From: Chroococcidiopsis thermalis PCC 7203
GTDB taxonomy: Bacteria; Cyanobacteriota; Cyanobacteriia; Cyanobacteriales; Chroococcidiopsidaceae
DNA: 64,000 bases
Direction of reading: 5' to 3'
NCBI RefSeq assembly: GCF_000317125.1
Contig: NC_019695.1
Coordinates: 2,654,336 to 2,718,335 of the forward strand
The translations under genes and the position numbers were made by a program. The notes beneath the pieces are model-generated. The model had not been told where the DNA came from, did not search any database, and saw only the letters and a list, made by a program, of their open reading frames with translations. Of the stretch, positions 8,561-17,404 are shown in pieces (position 1 is the first letter of the stretch; each line of letters opens with the position of its first letter).

Positions 8561-9547
8561 ATGCGTCCCAAAGTATCAATAATTGTACCCACATATAATA
8601 GTGAGGACTATATTGCCAGGGCAATAAAATCTGTATTGCAACAGACAGAATCTCAAGTAGAAATTATTGTTGTAGACGATGCTTCTGTTGATGCTACTGT
8701 GCAAGTGGTACAACAGTATAAATGCGATCGCCTTCAATTACTGGTAAATGACTGCAATCAGGGACCTAGCTACAGCCGCAATCGCGGTATTGCCGCAGCT
8801 AGGGGAGAATGGATAGCTTTGCTAGATTCTGATGATTGGTTTGCCCCTGAAAGAATTGAAAAGTTGCTACAAGTCGCTGTAGCAGAAGATGCAGATGTAG
8901 TAGCCGATGACTTATATCTCATTGCCAATCGAGCCAAGCAGCCGTGGGGAACGAGATTTTCTGCTCCGCTAGGATTTGGTTGGCGACGACCTAAGTTTCA
9001 AGGAGTTACGCAAATCGATGCAATAGATTTTATTGAAATGGATTTGGGTGTAGTCAAACCCATATTTAAACGTAGTTTTCTCGTTCATCATAATTTAAGT
9101 TTCGATGACAATCTACGCTATGGAGAAGACTTTCAATTTTATTTGAAAGCTCTCATTTGTGGGGCAAAGTTTATCATCGACTCTCAGCCATATTATTTTT
9201 ATTGCTCTCGTCCTGGCTCTCTGATTACCGATTATCTAACATGTCAGCAACAAATGTATGCGGATGTCGATCGCTTCCTTCAAGTCGATGCAGTTCACAA
9301 AAACTTTGCCCTCACACGTTCTTTAACAAGAAGATATGAAATCGTTGGAACTCATTTAAGTATTAGTTTAGCTTACAATCAATTAAAAGCAGTGTTTAAA
9401 AGCGAAAAACTGTTCGCTGCGATCGCCAAAATTATTACCAATCCTCAAATCATTGTCCTGTCGGTTTTACATATCATCAGAAACTTAACACAGCGAGCGG
9501 CTCCGCTGTGGGTTGCTCTATCTTGCAAATCAAAAAAAACAGTTTAA
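8561..9547 (+). CDS. GT2 family glycosyltransferase
   Basis: GT-A transferase beginning KVSIIVPTYNSEDYI, with VVDDASVDAT near 38-47, NQGPSYSRNRGIAAARG, and the DSD-D metal/nucleotide motif at 89-92. The C-terminal part has YGEDFQFYLKAL, where the ED pair is the usual acceptor-side catalytic region. It is not close to the GT2 pair at 584 and 3735, so it probably adds a different sugar. The gene is AT-rich relative to the flippase before it. Confidence 0.88.
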   Translation: MRPKVSIIVPTYNSEDYIARAIKSVLQQTESQVEIIVVDDASVDATVQVVQQYKCDRLQLLVNDCNQGPSYSRNRGIAAARGEWIALLDSDDWFAPERIEKLLQVAVAEDADVVADDLYLIANRAKQPWGTRFSAPLGFGWRRPKFQGVTQIDAIDFIEMDLGVVKPIFKRSFLVHHNLSFDDNLRYGEDFQFYLKALICGAKFIIDSQPYYFYCSRPGSLITDYLTCQQQMYADVDRFLQVDAVHKNFALTRSLTRRYEIVGTHLSISLAYNQLKAVFKSEKLFAAIAKIITNPQIIVLSVLHIIRNLTQRAAPLWVALSCKSKKTV

Positions 9548-9641
9548 ATCGCATATAGAAAAGTATCTGAAATTCATTTTCCTAACAATGCGATCGCCTG
9601 CTAATTTTAAAAAGTTAACTTAAAAAGTTAAATTTTTCAGA

Positions 9642-10886
9642 ATGAAACTTTTACTTGGTGCGGAAAAGATATTTACAGTTATATCGTTGCTGACTCTTAC
9701 GGGAGCTTGGTTTCCCCGCCTGTATGAAATCATCAGTGGAGAATCACTGATCGTACTCACATCTGAGGGAGTTGTAGCACTACAAATTCCTTTCTACTCG
9801 ATTTATATCACGACATTTGCACTCATATTGCTTCGATGGAAAAAAATCATTCAAGCGCTAGGGAAAGGTAAGTTTTTATTATTGCTAGTTGCGATCGCGA
9901 TCGTCTCAATTTTATGGTCAGATGCACCTGCAATCACGCTGCGACGAAGTTTAGCCGTTTCAGGTGCGACTTCATTCGGGATCTATTTCGCTACACGATA
10001 TAGCCACAAAGAGCAATTGCATCTCTTAGCTTGGACTTTTGGAATAGCAGTTCTATCCAGTATATTATTTACCATAGCGTTACCAGCTTACGCAATTGTT
10101 CCTGACCCAAATAGCACAGCTTTAGGATCGGTTTTGCAAGGGGTATATATCCACAAAAATGTTTTCGGTCGGATGATGACTTTAAGCACGATTGTCTTAG
10201 CGATCGTGGCTTTTAGTGGTTCAAAATCTCGATATTTAGCCTGGATTACCTTGAGCCTTGCAGTCAGTCAAGTGTTACTTTCATTTTCTACTAGCTCTTG
10301 GATTATCCTAGCAATTGTTATAGCACTATTTCCCTTATATCGGGCTTTGCGATGGAACTTTTCTTGGATGCTGCTACTATATATTGCCGTGGCACTATTC
10401 TGCGGTGGCTTAGCTATTTTAATTACGAGCAATTTGGATATTGTACTCAATAGTTTGGGAAAAGATTTAACTTTAACTGGTCGAACTAAAGTTTGGTCGG
10501 CTGTCATCGACAAAATTGGCGAACGTCCTTGGTTAGGTTATGGATATAGCGCTTTTTGGCGGGGTAATGAAGGAGCATCTGCTTATGTTCGGCTAGCCAG
10601 TGGATGGAAAGTAGCCTTCTCTCATAACGGCTTATTAGATCTATGGCTCGATCTAGGATTGATTGGAGTTTCAGTTTACTTAATCGGTTTTGTTAAAGCT
10701 TATACGCAGGCAATAACATGGATGCGCTGGTCTAAAACATCTTATGGGTTATGGCACTTAATCTTGTTGACATTCATATTTTTAACTAATTTTTCTGAAA
10801 GCACAATTTTGAAGTCAAATGATATTTTCTGGGTGTTGTATACGGCGACATACTTTTCACTCTCACAAAGCTCAATAGATGCTTAG
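9642..10886 (+). CDS. O-antigen ligase / polymerase family membrane protein
   Basis: A polytopic protein of about 10-12 hydrophobic segments with the Wzy_C/WaaL (PF04932-type) signature region: GVYIHKNVFGRMM, the periplasmic loop TGRTKVWSAVIDKIGERPWLGYGYSAFW, and FSHNGLLDLWLDLGLIG near the C-terminus. In this locus it is the best candidate for the polymerase of the exopolysaccharide, or for a ligase that transfers the glycan to its anchor; the family does not separate the two by sequence. Confidence 0.85.
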   Translation: MKLLLGAEKIFTVISLLTLTGAWFPRLYEIISGESLIVLTSEGVVALQIPFYSIYITTFALILLRWKKIIQALGKGKFLLLLVAIAIVSILWSDAPAITLRRSLAVSGATSFGIYFATRYSHKEQLHLLAWTFGIAVLSSILFTIALPAYAIVPDPNSTALGSVLQGVYIHKNVFGRMMTLSTIVLAIVAFSGSKSRYLAWITLSLAVSQVLLSFSTSSWIILAIVIALFPLYRALRWNFSWMLLLYIAVALFCGGLAILITSNLDIVLNSLGKDLTLTGRTKVWSAVIDKIGERPWLGYGYSAFWRGNEGASAYVRLASGWKVAFSHNGLLDLWLDLGLIGVSVYLIGFVKAYTQAITWMRWSKTSYGLWHLILLTFIFLTNFSESTILKSNDIFWVLYTATYFSLSQSSIDA

Positions 10887-10937
10887 CTTCAAACTTTTGC
10901 CTAATTTTCAGCCATTAACTACTTGGAGCAAAAATGA

Positions 10938-12038
10938 ATGACCTCTAGCCTAGCAGTTTTTATCCCAAGTCTCGATGGTGGCGGAGCCGAAAGAGTTATG
11001 CTCAACCTCGCTGATGGTTTTGCCGCTCAAGGTGTAAAAGTTAGTTTAGTTTTAGTTAAGGCAGAGGGACCATATCTGTCGCAAGTATCTTCAAAGGTAG
11101 AATTAGTTACCTTGGGAAGTCGGCAGAAGTTACTGCTCAGCTTTCCCGATTTGATAAATTATCTGCGGCGGGAGCAACCTGTCGCAATGTTATGCGGACA
11201 AGAGGATGCCAATATAGTCGCACTATGGGCAAAGCAACTGATGAAAGTATCGACTCAAATGGTCGCGATCGTCCACAATCATCTCTCACGCGATGCCCAA
11301 ACTTCTACCCTACTCAAAAGACAACTGACACCTCATCTGGTGCGTTGGTTCTATCCTTGGGCGGATAAAATTGTCGCCGTGTCTCAGGGGGTGGCTGAGG
11401 ATCTCGTCGAGATTGGTTTGCCAAAAGATAAAATTCAGGCAATTTACAACCCTGTCGTAACTCCAGAATTGCACGACCGGGCAAGAGAACCAATATCTCA
11501 TCCTTGGTTTGCGCCAGACCAACCTCCAGTTATTATGGGTGCGGGAAGGCTAGAGAATCAGAAGGATTTTCCGACTTTGATCCGTGCTGTTGCTAAGTTA
11601 CGGCAGCAGCGTCCCGTGCGGTTGATGATTTTGGGCGAAGGGACAAAACGACCTGAATTAGAGGCTTTAATAAGAGAACTCGATTTAATAGACAGCGTTG
11701 TCATGCCAGGATTTGTGAGTAATCCATACGCTTATATGGCAAGGGCAACTGTTTTTGTCCTCTCATCAATTTGGGAGGGTTTTGGTAACGTGCTAGTAGA
11801 AGCGATCGCAGTGGGAACTCCGGTAGTGTCTACTAATTGCAAAAGTGGTCCGGCAGAAATTTTAGAAAATGGCAAGTATGGAAAATTAGTCGCCGTAGGG
11901 GATGTTATGGGGATGGCTGAGGCGATCGCCCAGACGCTAGACTGTCCGCCAGCACCTACTGAATTACAGCGTCGAGCCGAGCGATTTTCCACAGCAAAAG
12001 TTTTAGCAGAGTATCGACAGATTTTACAAATAACCTAG
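10938..12038 (+). CDS. GT4 family glycosyltransferase
   Basis: GT-B fold with FIPSLDGGGAERVMLNLADGF at the N-terminus, VAVSQGVAEDL in the middle, GAGRLENQKDFPTLIRA opening the donor domain, and EX7E at E280...E288 (WEGFGNVLVEAIAVGTPVVS). The donor-loop sequence NCKSGPAEIL is common in transferases adding N-acetylhexosamines or hexoses, but this is not specific. The ATG at 10938 is chosen; a second ATG 4 bp upstream is out of frame. It is followed by a tandem hairpin repeat. Confidence 0.9.
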   Translation: MTSSLAVFIPSLDGGGAERVMLNLADGFAAQGVKVSLVLVKAEGPYLSQVSSKVELVTLGSRQKLLLSFPDLINYLRREQPVAMLCGQEDANIVALWAKQLMKVSTQMVAIVHNHLSRDAQTSTLLKRQLTPHLVRWFYPWADKIVAVSQGVAEDLVEIGLPKDKIQAIYNPVVTPELHDRAREPISHPWFAPDQPPVIMGAGRLENQKDFPTLIRAVAKLRQQRPVRLMILGEGTKRPELEALIRELDLIDSVVMPGFVSNPYAYMARATVFVLSSIWEGFGNVLVEAIAVGTPVVSTNCKSGPAEILENGKYGKLVAVGDVMGMAEAIAQTLDCPPAPTELQRRAERFSTAKVLAEYRQILQIT

Positions 12039-12206
12039 TACAAAAGTCAAACATTCGTAGGGGCGGGTTTGTTTGCAAATGTTACATGTTCAGGCAGGGT
12101 TGGTTGTTGAAACCCGCCCGTACAAAAGTCAAACATTCGTAGGGGCGGGTTTGTTTTCAAATGTTACATGGTTCGCGCAGATTTTCTTGTGGAAACCCGC
12201 CCGTAC
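12038..12206. repeat. Tandem 82-bp hairpin repeat (GGGCGGGTTT family)
   Basis: Two copies with a period of 82 bp begin GTACAAAAGTCAAACATTCG at 12038 and 12120. Each contains a stem made of GTAGGGGCGGGTTT and AAACCCGCCCGTAC with a loop of about 40 bp (stems 12057-12123 and 12139-12206). The loops differ in their second half but share CAAATGTTACATG. Relatives are at 40685, 46287 and 52237. Confidence 0.9.
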
Positions 12207-12234
12207 ACCAATTTAAAATCGTGGGAATTAGCAT

Positions 12235-13350
12235 ATGAAAAAGATCGGGGAAAAACAAATTAATGTTCTCATGGTGGGAGACAGCTTATCTAAGCAGGGA
12301 GGAATTGTAACTTTAGAAAAGCATATGTTAAAACACGCTCCTGCTAACGTGCAAATTCACCATATTGGCACGGCAGTTGATGGTTCGGCAATGCAAAAAG
12401 CCTTTGGATTTGCGATCGCCCTGGTTCGGGTTCTCTTGGTGCTATTAACGAAAAAAGTGGATATCGTTCACGCGCATGTAGCCGAAAGAGGCAGTGCTTA
12501 TCGCAAATCAATCGTGACTTTAATTGCTAAATTCTTGTTTCGCAAACCCGTAATTTTACATTCTAATAGTCCTGAGTTTCATGAATTTTATCAGGGGTTA
12601 TCTGTGAATGTCAGACAAGGATTGTTGTGGGCATTTAGTCAGTGCGATCGCTTCATTGCTGTTTCCGAGAGTTGGCGTAATTTCTATGTGGATAAATTTG
12701 GTTTAAAACCAGAACAAGTCTTAGTACTGGCTAATCCGATTGAATTGCCAAATCAAGTCCCTCACCGAGAGCGATCGAACCAGATTAATCTTGTTTTTTT
12801 AGGACGCATCGGACAGCGTAAAGGCACTTTCGATCTGATTCGTGCTTTTGCCATGTTACCTGAGCCGATAAGAAACCAAGCAAATTTAATCTTGGCAGGA
12901 GATGGAGAGGTTGACAAAGCCCGCGATTTAGTCACGAGCTATAGTTTAAAGATTAGCAACATTGGCGATCGCATTACTATATATGATTGGCTCAATTCAC
13001 AGCAACGAGATGCTTTATTAACTCAAGCGCATGTGTTTATCTTGCCTACTTACAATGAAGGATTACCCTTAGCTTTGCTCGAAGCAATGGGGTGGGGATT
13101 ACCTGTCATCACAACGCCAGTAGGGGGAATTCCCGATTTAATTGTCTCGGAGAAAAATGGTTTATTAGTCCAACCTGGAGATATTCAACAACTTTCCACT
13201 GCTATTGAATCGCTCATTCAGAACGAAAATTTTAGACTTTCCTTGGGTAGTGCAGCGCGGGAAAGCGTCATACCTTTGGATGTCAAAAGTTATTTCAGTT
13301 TCCTGTTACAAATCTACGATTTAGTATTAGATCTTCAGGAAAATCAGTAG
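12235..13350 (+). CDS. GT4 family glycosyltransferase
   Basis: GT-B enzyme with VLMVGDSLSKQGGIVTLEKH at the N-terminus, DIVHAHVAERGSAYRKS (acceptor side), FIAVSESW, LVFLGRIGQRKGTFDLIRAF, and EX7E at E275...E283 (YNEGLPLALLEAMGWGLPVI) followed by TTPVGGIPDLI. It is the fourth GT4 of the locus and the last transferase before the GH10 gene. A GGGA element lies about 12 bp before the ATG. Confidence 0.9.
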   Translation: MKKIGEKQINVLMVGDSLSKQGGIVTLEKHMLKHAPANVQIHHIGTAVDGSAMQKAFGFAIALVRVLLVLLTKKVDIVHAHVAERGSAYRKSIVTLIAKFLFRKPVILHSNSPEFHEFYQGLSVNVRQGLLWAFSQCDRFIAVSESWRNFYVDKFGLKPEQVLVLANPIELPNQVPHRERSNQINLVFLGRIGQRKGTFDLIRAFAMLPEPIRNQANLILAGDGEVDKARDLVTSYSLKISNIGDRITIYDWLNSQQRDALLTQAHVFILPTYNEGLPLALLEAMGWGLPVITTPVGGIPDLIVSEKNGLLVQPGDIQQLSTAIESLIQNENFRLSLGSAARESVIPLDVKSYFSFLLQIYDLVLDLQENQ

Positions 13351-13390
13351 TCAAAAGTTAAAAGTCAAAAGTTAAAATGTACAGAGTTAA

Positions 13391-13493
13391 TATAGCAATC
13401 CAAATTGATTTGTGAACGGTTCCCGTGTAGAGACGTTACATGTAACGTCTCTACACGAGCAATCAATTTCACGATTCATCTAGGATTGTTATA
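13391..13493. repeat. Modular repeat with TATAGCAATCC ends and a 34-bp palindromic core
   Basis: The ends TATAGCAATCC (13391) and GGATTGTTATA (13483-13493) are inverted, followed inward by TTGATTTGTGAAC and its partner near TTCACGATTCATC. The core 13424-13457 is a perfect palindrome with half-site GTAGAGACGTTACA. The same ends enclose a different core (AGGCTTCCAGCCTGC) at 17975 and 22091. Confidence 0.8.
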
Positions 13494-13632
13494 GTATCAA
13501 GCAAGGCGATCGCACTGAGAATGTTAGTTAAAAGTGTAACAGCTTACATACCAGAAAGTAGGTAGCAGCAATAATTGGTATAAGAAAACTTATCAACCAA
13601 TTTTAAAGAAAAAATTAAATAACTGTGTCTGT

Positions 13633-13681
13633 CCGAAAAGTAGGTTTATAACCTCGCTGTTTCCAACCTAGTTTTTTTCGG
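13633..13681 (+). promoter_or_regulatory. Hairpin before the GH10 start, possible attenuator
   Basis: The arms CCGAAAA-G-TAGGTT and AACCTA-GTTTTTTTCGG pair around a loop of about 15 bases and end 8 bp before the ATG at 13690. The 3' arm carries a T-run, as in intrinsic terminators. It could end transcription coming from the glycosyltransferase genes, or attenuate GH10 expression; the sequence alone does not decide. Confidence 0.5.
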
Positions 13682-13689
13682 TAAAACCA

Positions 13690-14901
13690 ATGAATCATCG
13701 GCAAATCACAAGACGGCTAGCAATTGCTCTAGGGTTAAGTACCTTTGCAGGTGTAAGCGTATCACCACTGCTGAAACTTGAAAATTTAAGCCAACAGGTT
13801 GAAGCAGTAGAAAGTGGAACGCAAGATTTCATGGTTGTTGGCAATGCAAGTTTACGCGATCGAGCAGCAGCCAAAAGATTTCTTTTTGGCGCAGCAACGG
13901 GATACCATAAACTAACCAACGATGCAGCACTCAATACGAAATTTCGCCAAGATTGTGCCATTTTAATGGCAGAAGAAGATTTGTTATGGGGTGCGCTTCG
14001 TCCAGATGCAGACACTTTTGCCTTTACTAAAGGTGATTGGCTAATTGATTACGCTCGCCAACACAAAATGTTAGTTGGTGCTACTCATTTAGTATGGCAT
14101 GAATATATGCCTCAGTGGTTGGAAGAAAAGCTGAATAAGCAAAATGCCGAACAGATACTACTTCAACATATTAACAAAGTTGTGACACGCTATGCTAAAA
14201 AGATTCATTTTTGGTCTGTAGTGAACGAAGCAATCTTAACTTCCGATAAACGACCGGATGGATTAAGAAAAACGCCGTGGTTAGAATTTTTAGGACCCGA
14301 TTACATTGAGATGGCATTTCGTGCTGCTGCTGCCGCAGATCCGCAAGCTTTGTTGCTATACAATGACAATGCTTTGGAATACGATATTCCCTATCACGAC
14401 GAAAGGCGAGCAGCGGTATTAAAATGGTTGGAAAGATGGAAATCTAAAGATACTCCCATACACGGTTTAGGTTTACAATCTCATATAGGTAAATTAGATA
14501 ATTTTAGCCCCAAAAAACTGAAAACTTTTTTGCGTGATGTTGCTAGTTTGGGTTTAAAGATCGTTATCACTGAAATGGATGTTGGAGATGCAGGAATGCC
14601 GACAGATATTAAAGTACGCGATCGCATGGTTGCCGAAGTTTACAAACAGTTTCTCTCGGTAGTCTTGGAGGAACCAGCAGTTTTGGGCGCAATTACTTGG
14701 GGATTGAGCGATAAGTATACGTGGCTTTCTAATTATGCACCTAGAGAAGATGGCACGCCAGTACGTTCGCTACCGTATGATGCTGAAATGAATCGCAAGT
14801 TAGCTTGGAATGGCATTGCTCTTGCTTTCGAGCAGCTTAAACAGCGTCGTAAATCTTCTAAACTTTGGCTTGCATGGAGAAGACTTCAAACACAAGTTTA
14901 A
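13690..14901 (+). CDS. GH10 glycoside hydrolase (endo-beta-1,4-xylanase family), exported
   Basis: A complete GH10 barrel. WSVVNEA carries the acid/base E180, and VITEMDV carries the nucleophile E295. Family residues HxLVWH (HLVWHEYMPQWL near 133-144) and the late ITWGLSDKYTWL are present. The N-terminus HRQITRRLAIALGLSTFAG has paired arginines and a hydrophobic stretch, like a Tat or Sec signal. GH10 enzymes cleave beta-1,4 xylan-type chains; beside an exopolysaccharide locus it more probably trims or releases the cell's own glycan than digests plant xylan. That role is inference. Confidence 0.88.
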   Translation: MNHRQITRRLAIALGLSTFAGVSVSPLLKLENLSQQVEAVESGTQDFMVVGNASLRDRAAAKRFLFGAATGYHKLTNDAALNTKFRQDCAILMAEEDLLWGALRPDADTFAFTKGDWLIDYARQHKMLVGATHLVWHEYMPQWLEEKLNKQNAEQILLQHINKVVTRYAKKIHFWSVVNEAILTSDKRPDGLRKTPWLEFLGPDYIEMAFRAAAAADPQALLLYNDNALEYDIPYHDERRAAVLKWLERWKSKDTPIHGLGLQSHIGKLDNFSPKKLKTFLRDVASLGLKIVITEMDVGDAGMPTDIKVRDRMVAEVYKQFLSVVLEEPAVLGAITWGLSDKYTWLSNYAPREDGTPVRSLPYDAEMNRKLAWNGIALAFEQLKQRRKSSKLWLAWRRLQTQV

Positions 14902-14945
14902 AAGTGAAAGTTGTTTGACCAATTTTTTATGACTACGCCGCAGAA

Positions 14946-15095
14946 GATCCCCCCAACCCCCCTTTTCAAGGGGGGCATTGTTTCCCTAATTATTAAGGAA
15001 AGAATTGTTTCCTCTCTCATTAAGAAAATCATTGTTTCCTTCCTCCTTAAGGAAAGCATTATTTCCCCCCTTTTTAAGGGGGGCTAGGGGGGATC
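14946..15095. repeat. Composite inverted repeat containing four 27-bp tandem units
   Basis: The outer arms GATCCCCCC (14946) and GGGGGGATC (15087-15095) are inverted. Inside, four units of exactly 27 bp (14968, 14995, 15022, 15049) share AAGG-AA-CATTGTTTCC...TT, and most can fold into their own small TTTCC/GGAAA stem. A short relative with the same outer arms and no tandem core is at 30627-30663. It lies between convergent genes and could end transcription from both sides. Confidence 0.85.
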
Positions 15096-15160
15096 GGATC
15101 TTTGCCATAACAGGTAGAATTAATGCTAGTGGCTAACAATGATTGGCAAGCCGTTTTCTT

Positions 15161-15940
15161 CTAAAACTCGCGACGAGAGAAAACAATAATGGCGATCGCC
15201 AACATTAATACTGTATAAACCACACCATAGATAGCATTAGTTATCAGCGTCATCGCATCGGGTAAGGCAGAAAAACCATAAACAGCTTGATTTTTTAAAT
15301 CTAGTCGCGATAGATCGGGTAACACAAGATATAAATTTCTCACTAATTGTTCGATCGCGGGATTTTTGCTCAAGCGTCCAAATTCTAATAAATCTTGACT
15401 CAAATTTCCCATTAAATAAACGCCAAAACAGAGTAAGGTAGCCAGTACTGTACTGGTAAATACTCCTAAAACTAGTGCGATCGCAGTGATTAAAGATAAC
15501 TGCAAAAATAAATAAACAACTGCTAAAAGTATGCTGCCTAACGGATAAGCTAGTTGATTTAATTGTAGCAAAGCGAGAAAAATAGCTGTCATGGCTATTA
15601 GCAAAGCACCTAAAACAGCTGCCAGTCCTAAATGCTTACCTGTAATAAACTCGCTATGACTGATAGGTTTAGCAATTAAAACTAACACGGTACGTTTTTC
15701 AATCTCTTTATTCACCAATCCCGTACCGACAAACACCGCGACAATTAAACCCAAAACATTCATCGCCGCCAAACCGAAATCCAGAATAATTTTATCCTCA
15801 GCCCCCCCTGCAATCTGAGGAATCAGCATTACCGCCCCGCTCAAGAGCAAAGCATATAGAGCGATGATATAAAGAATGCGATCGCGCACCACTTCCCGAA
15901 ACACATTCGAGCCAATTGTAAACACCCTAGTTGGATTCAT
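15161..15940 (-). CDS. ABC-2 type transporter permease
   Basis: A 259-residue protein with six hydrophobic segments. It starts RVFTIGSNVFREVVRDRILYII and continues with GLVNKEIEKRTVLVLIAKPISHSEFITGKHLG, the signature of ABC-2 permeases of the family found near NosY/gliding-type exporters. The extracytoplasmic loop between segments 4 and 6 is about 60 residues. No ATPase partner is adjacent, so it must work with one encoded elsewhere; the substrate is unknown. It is convergent with the GH10 gene. Confidence 0.8.
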   Translation of the reverse strand: MNPTRVFTIGSNVFREVVRDRILYIIALYALLLSGAVMLIPQIAGGAEDKIILDFGLAAMNVLGLIVAVFVGTGLVNKEIEKRTVLVLIAKPISHSEFITGKHLGLAAVLGALLIAMTAIFLALLQLNQLAYPLGSILLAVVYLFLQLSLITAIALVLGVFTSTVLATLLCFGVYLMGNLSQDLLEFGRLSKNPAIEQLVRNLYLVLPDLSRLDLKNQAVYGFSALPDAMTLITNAIYGVVYTVLMLAIAIIVFSRREF

Positions 15941-16110
15941 AAGTCAGTTATCAGTTATCAGTTATCACGGAACGAAGAGCCTCTAATCAATGACCAATGA
16001 CCAATGACCAACGACCAATTCTGTTTTAACTGTTGTAATTGCTAATGCCCAGAGGATAGAAGCTTCAGTTACAATTACAATCTAAGACGGCACGCCAAGA
16101 GGGGACGACT
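15941..16110. repeat. Short tandem repeats between divergent genes
   Basis: The gap contains TCAGTTATCAGTTATCA (octamer-type) and CAATGACC repeated four times (15986-16018). No ORF. Promoters for both flanking genes must lie here, but no clear -10/-35 pair was picked out. Confidence 0.6.
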
Positions 16111-17244
16111 GTGAGTAGGAACGGTATCGGAATAAAAACGGCGCAGGTGCGATCGCAGCGGGTTGTCGGTCAGATTCACGTGTACGATGGCGCGGGCAAA
16201 GGTAAGTCTCAAGCAGCTTTAGGCGTGGTTTTGCGCTCGATTGGCTTGGGAATTCACAGCCGCAACGATACCCGCGTCTTGCTGCTGCGGTTTCTCAAAG
16301 GACCAGGACGGGCTTACGATGAAGATGGAGCAATTAAGGCTCTACAACAAGGTTTTCCTCATTTAATCGATCAAGTACGGACGGGACGAGCCGAATTTTT
16401 TGGTCCCGATGAAATTACTCGTTTCGATCGCCTAGAGGCACAGCGGGGTTGGGATATTGCTAAAGGGGCGATCGCTTCTGGTTTGTATTCCGTGATTGTT
16501 TTAGACGAACTCAATCCGGTATTAGATTTAGGTTTGCTACCCGTGGATGAAGTTGTCAGCGTTCTCTCCTCCAAGCTGGAAGAAATCGAAATTATCGCCA
16601 CCGGACGCGGCGCGCCCCAAAAACTGCTCGATATTGCCGATTTACATTCAGAAATGCGCCCGCACCATCACCCTACAGCTGAGATGCAGGGAATTGCTGG
16701 AATTGAAATCTATACGGGGGCGGGTAAAGGTAAGTCTACCAGCGCCCTTGGTAAGGCACTGCAAGCGATTGGCAGAGGAATTAGTCAGGATAATTCCCAC
16801 CGCGTTCTGATTATGCAGTGGCTCAAAGGTGGTAGCGGTTACACTGAGGATGCCGCGATCGCGGCTTTACAACAAACTTATCCGAATTTGGTTGACCATC
16901 AGCGCTGCGGACGCGATGCGATCGTCTGGCGCGGACAACAGCAAGAACTCGACTATGTAGAAGCCGAACGGGGTTGGGAAATTGCTAGAGTGGCGATCGC
17001 TTCTGGTTTGTACAAAACTATTATCCTCGACGAGCTGAACCCGACTGTAGATTTAGAATTGTTGCCAATTGAGCCAATTATGCAAGCGCTACTGCGCAAG
17101 CCCCGCGACACGGAGATTATCATCACTGGGCGCTGTCACAATCCCCCCGCTTATTTCGACTTGGCTGAAGTTCACTCCGAGGTATACTGTCACAAGCACT
17201 ATGCTAATAGTGGAGTAGAACTCAAAAGCGGCGTTGATTTTTAA
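16111..17244 (+). CDS. Tandem-duplicated CobA/BtuR-like P-loop protein
   Basis: Two homologous P-loop domains lie in one chain. Walker A GAGKGKS occurs at 27-33 and at 203-209. Each copy also has RVL-(L/M)-(R/Q)-(F/W)-LKG, a GW(D/E)IA helix, I(V/I)LDELNP as Walker B, and an (A/I)TGR segment. This is the layout of cob(I)alamin adenosyltransferases of the CobA/CobO/BtuR type, which are normally about 200 residues with one domain. The GTG start at 16111 is supported by GAGGGG 6 bp upstream. Adenosyltransferase activity is a family inference; no cobalamin gene is adjacent. Confidence 0.8.
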   Translation: MSRNGIGIKTAQVRSQRVVGQIHVYDGAGKGKSQAALGVVLRSIGLGIHSRNDTRVLLLRFLKGPGRAYDEDGAIKALQQGFPHLIDQVRTGRAEFFGPDEITRFDRLEAQRGWDIAKGAIASGLYSVIVLDELNPVLDLGLLPVDEVVSVLSSKLEEIEIIATGRGAPQKLLDIADLHSEMRPHHHPTAEMQGIAGIEIYTGAGKGKSTSALGKALQAIGRGISQDNSHRVLIMQWLKGGSGYTEDAAIAALQQTYPNLVDHQRCGRDAIVWRGQQQELDYVEAERGWEIARVAIASGLYKTIILDELNPTVDLELLPIEPIMQALLRKPRDTEIIITGRCHNPPAYFDLAEVHSEVYCHKHYANSGVELKSGVDF

Positions 17245-17293
17245 TTGTAGAGACGTTAAGTGCTAAGCCTCTACAAAATACCCATAAAAATTC

Positions 17294-17404
17294 ATGGAAA
17301 ACACTCAAACATTAGATCTGATTACTGGTGGCATTGCGATCGCAATCCTAATTGGCGGTTACTTAATGATGTTTACTGATATTTTTACTAGGAAAAAAAA
17401 GTAG
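17294..17404 (+). CDS. Putative 36-residue single-pass membrane protein
   Basis: The ATG at 17294 opens 36 codons ending in TAG. The product has a short polar N-terminus (MENTQTLDLITGG), one hydrophobic segment (IAIAILIGGYLMMFTDIF) and a basic tail (TRKKK), as in many small cyanobacterial membrane subunits. It does not match the photosystem or cytochrome b6f small subunits that I recall. No strong ribosome binding site precedes it, so coding status is uncertain. Confidence 0.4.
   Translation: MENTQTLDLITGGIAIAILIGGYLMMFTDIFTRKKK

Larger units (their letters stand above)
13351..13689. other. 339-bp gap with repeats and a hairpin, no gene
   Basis: The gap holds a GTCAAAA heptamer run (13353-13376), a TIR-bounded repeat with a palindromic core (13391-13493) and a large hairpin just before the GH10 gene (13633-13681). 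No ORF with a plausible start was found. Confidence 0.7.
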
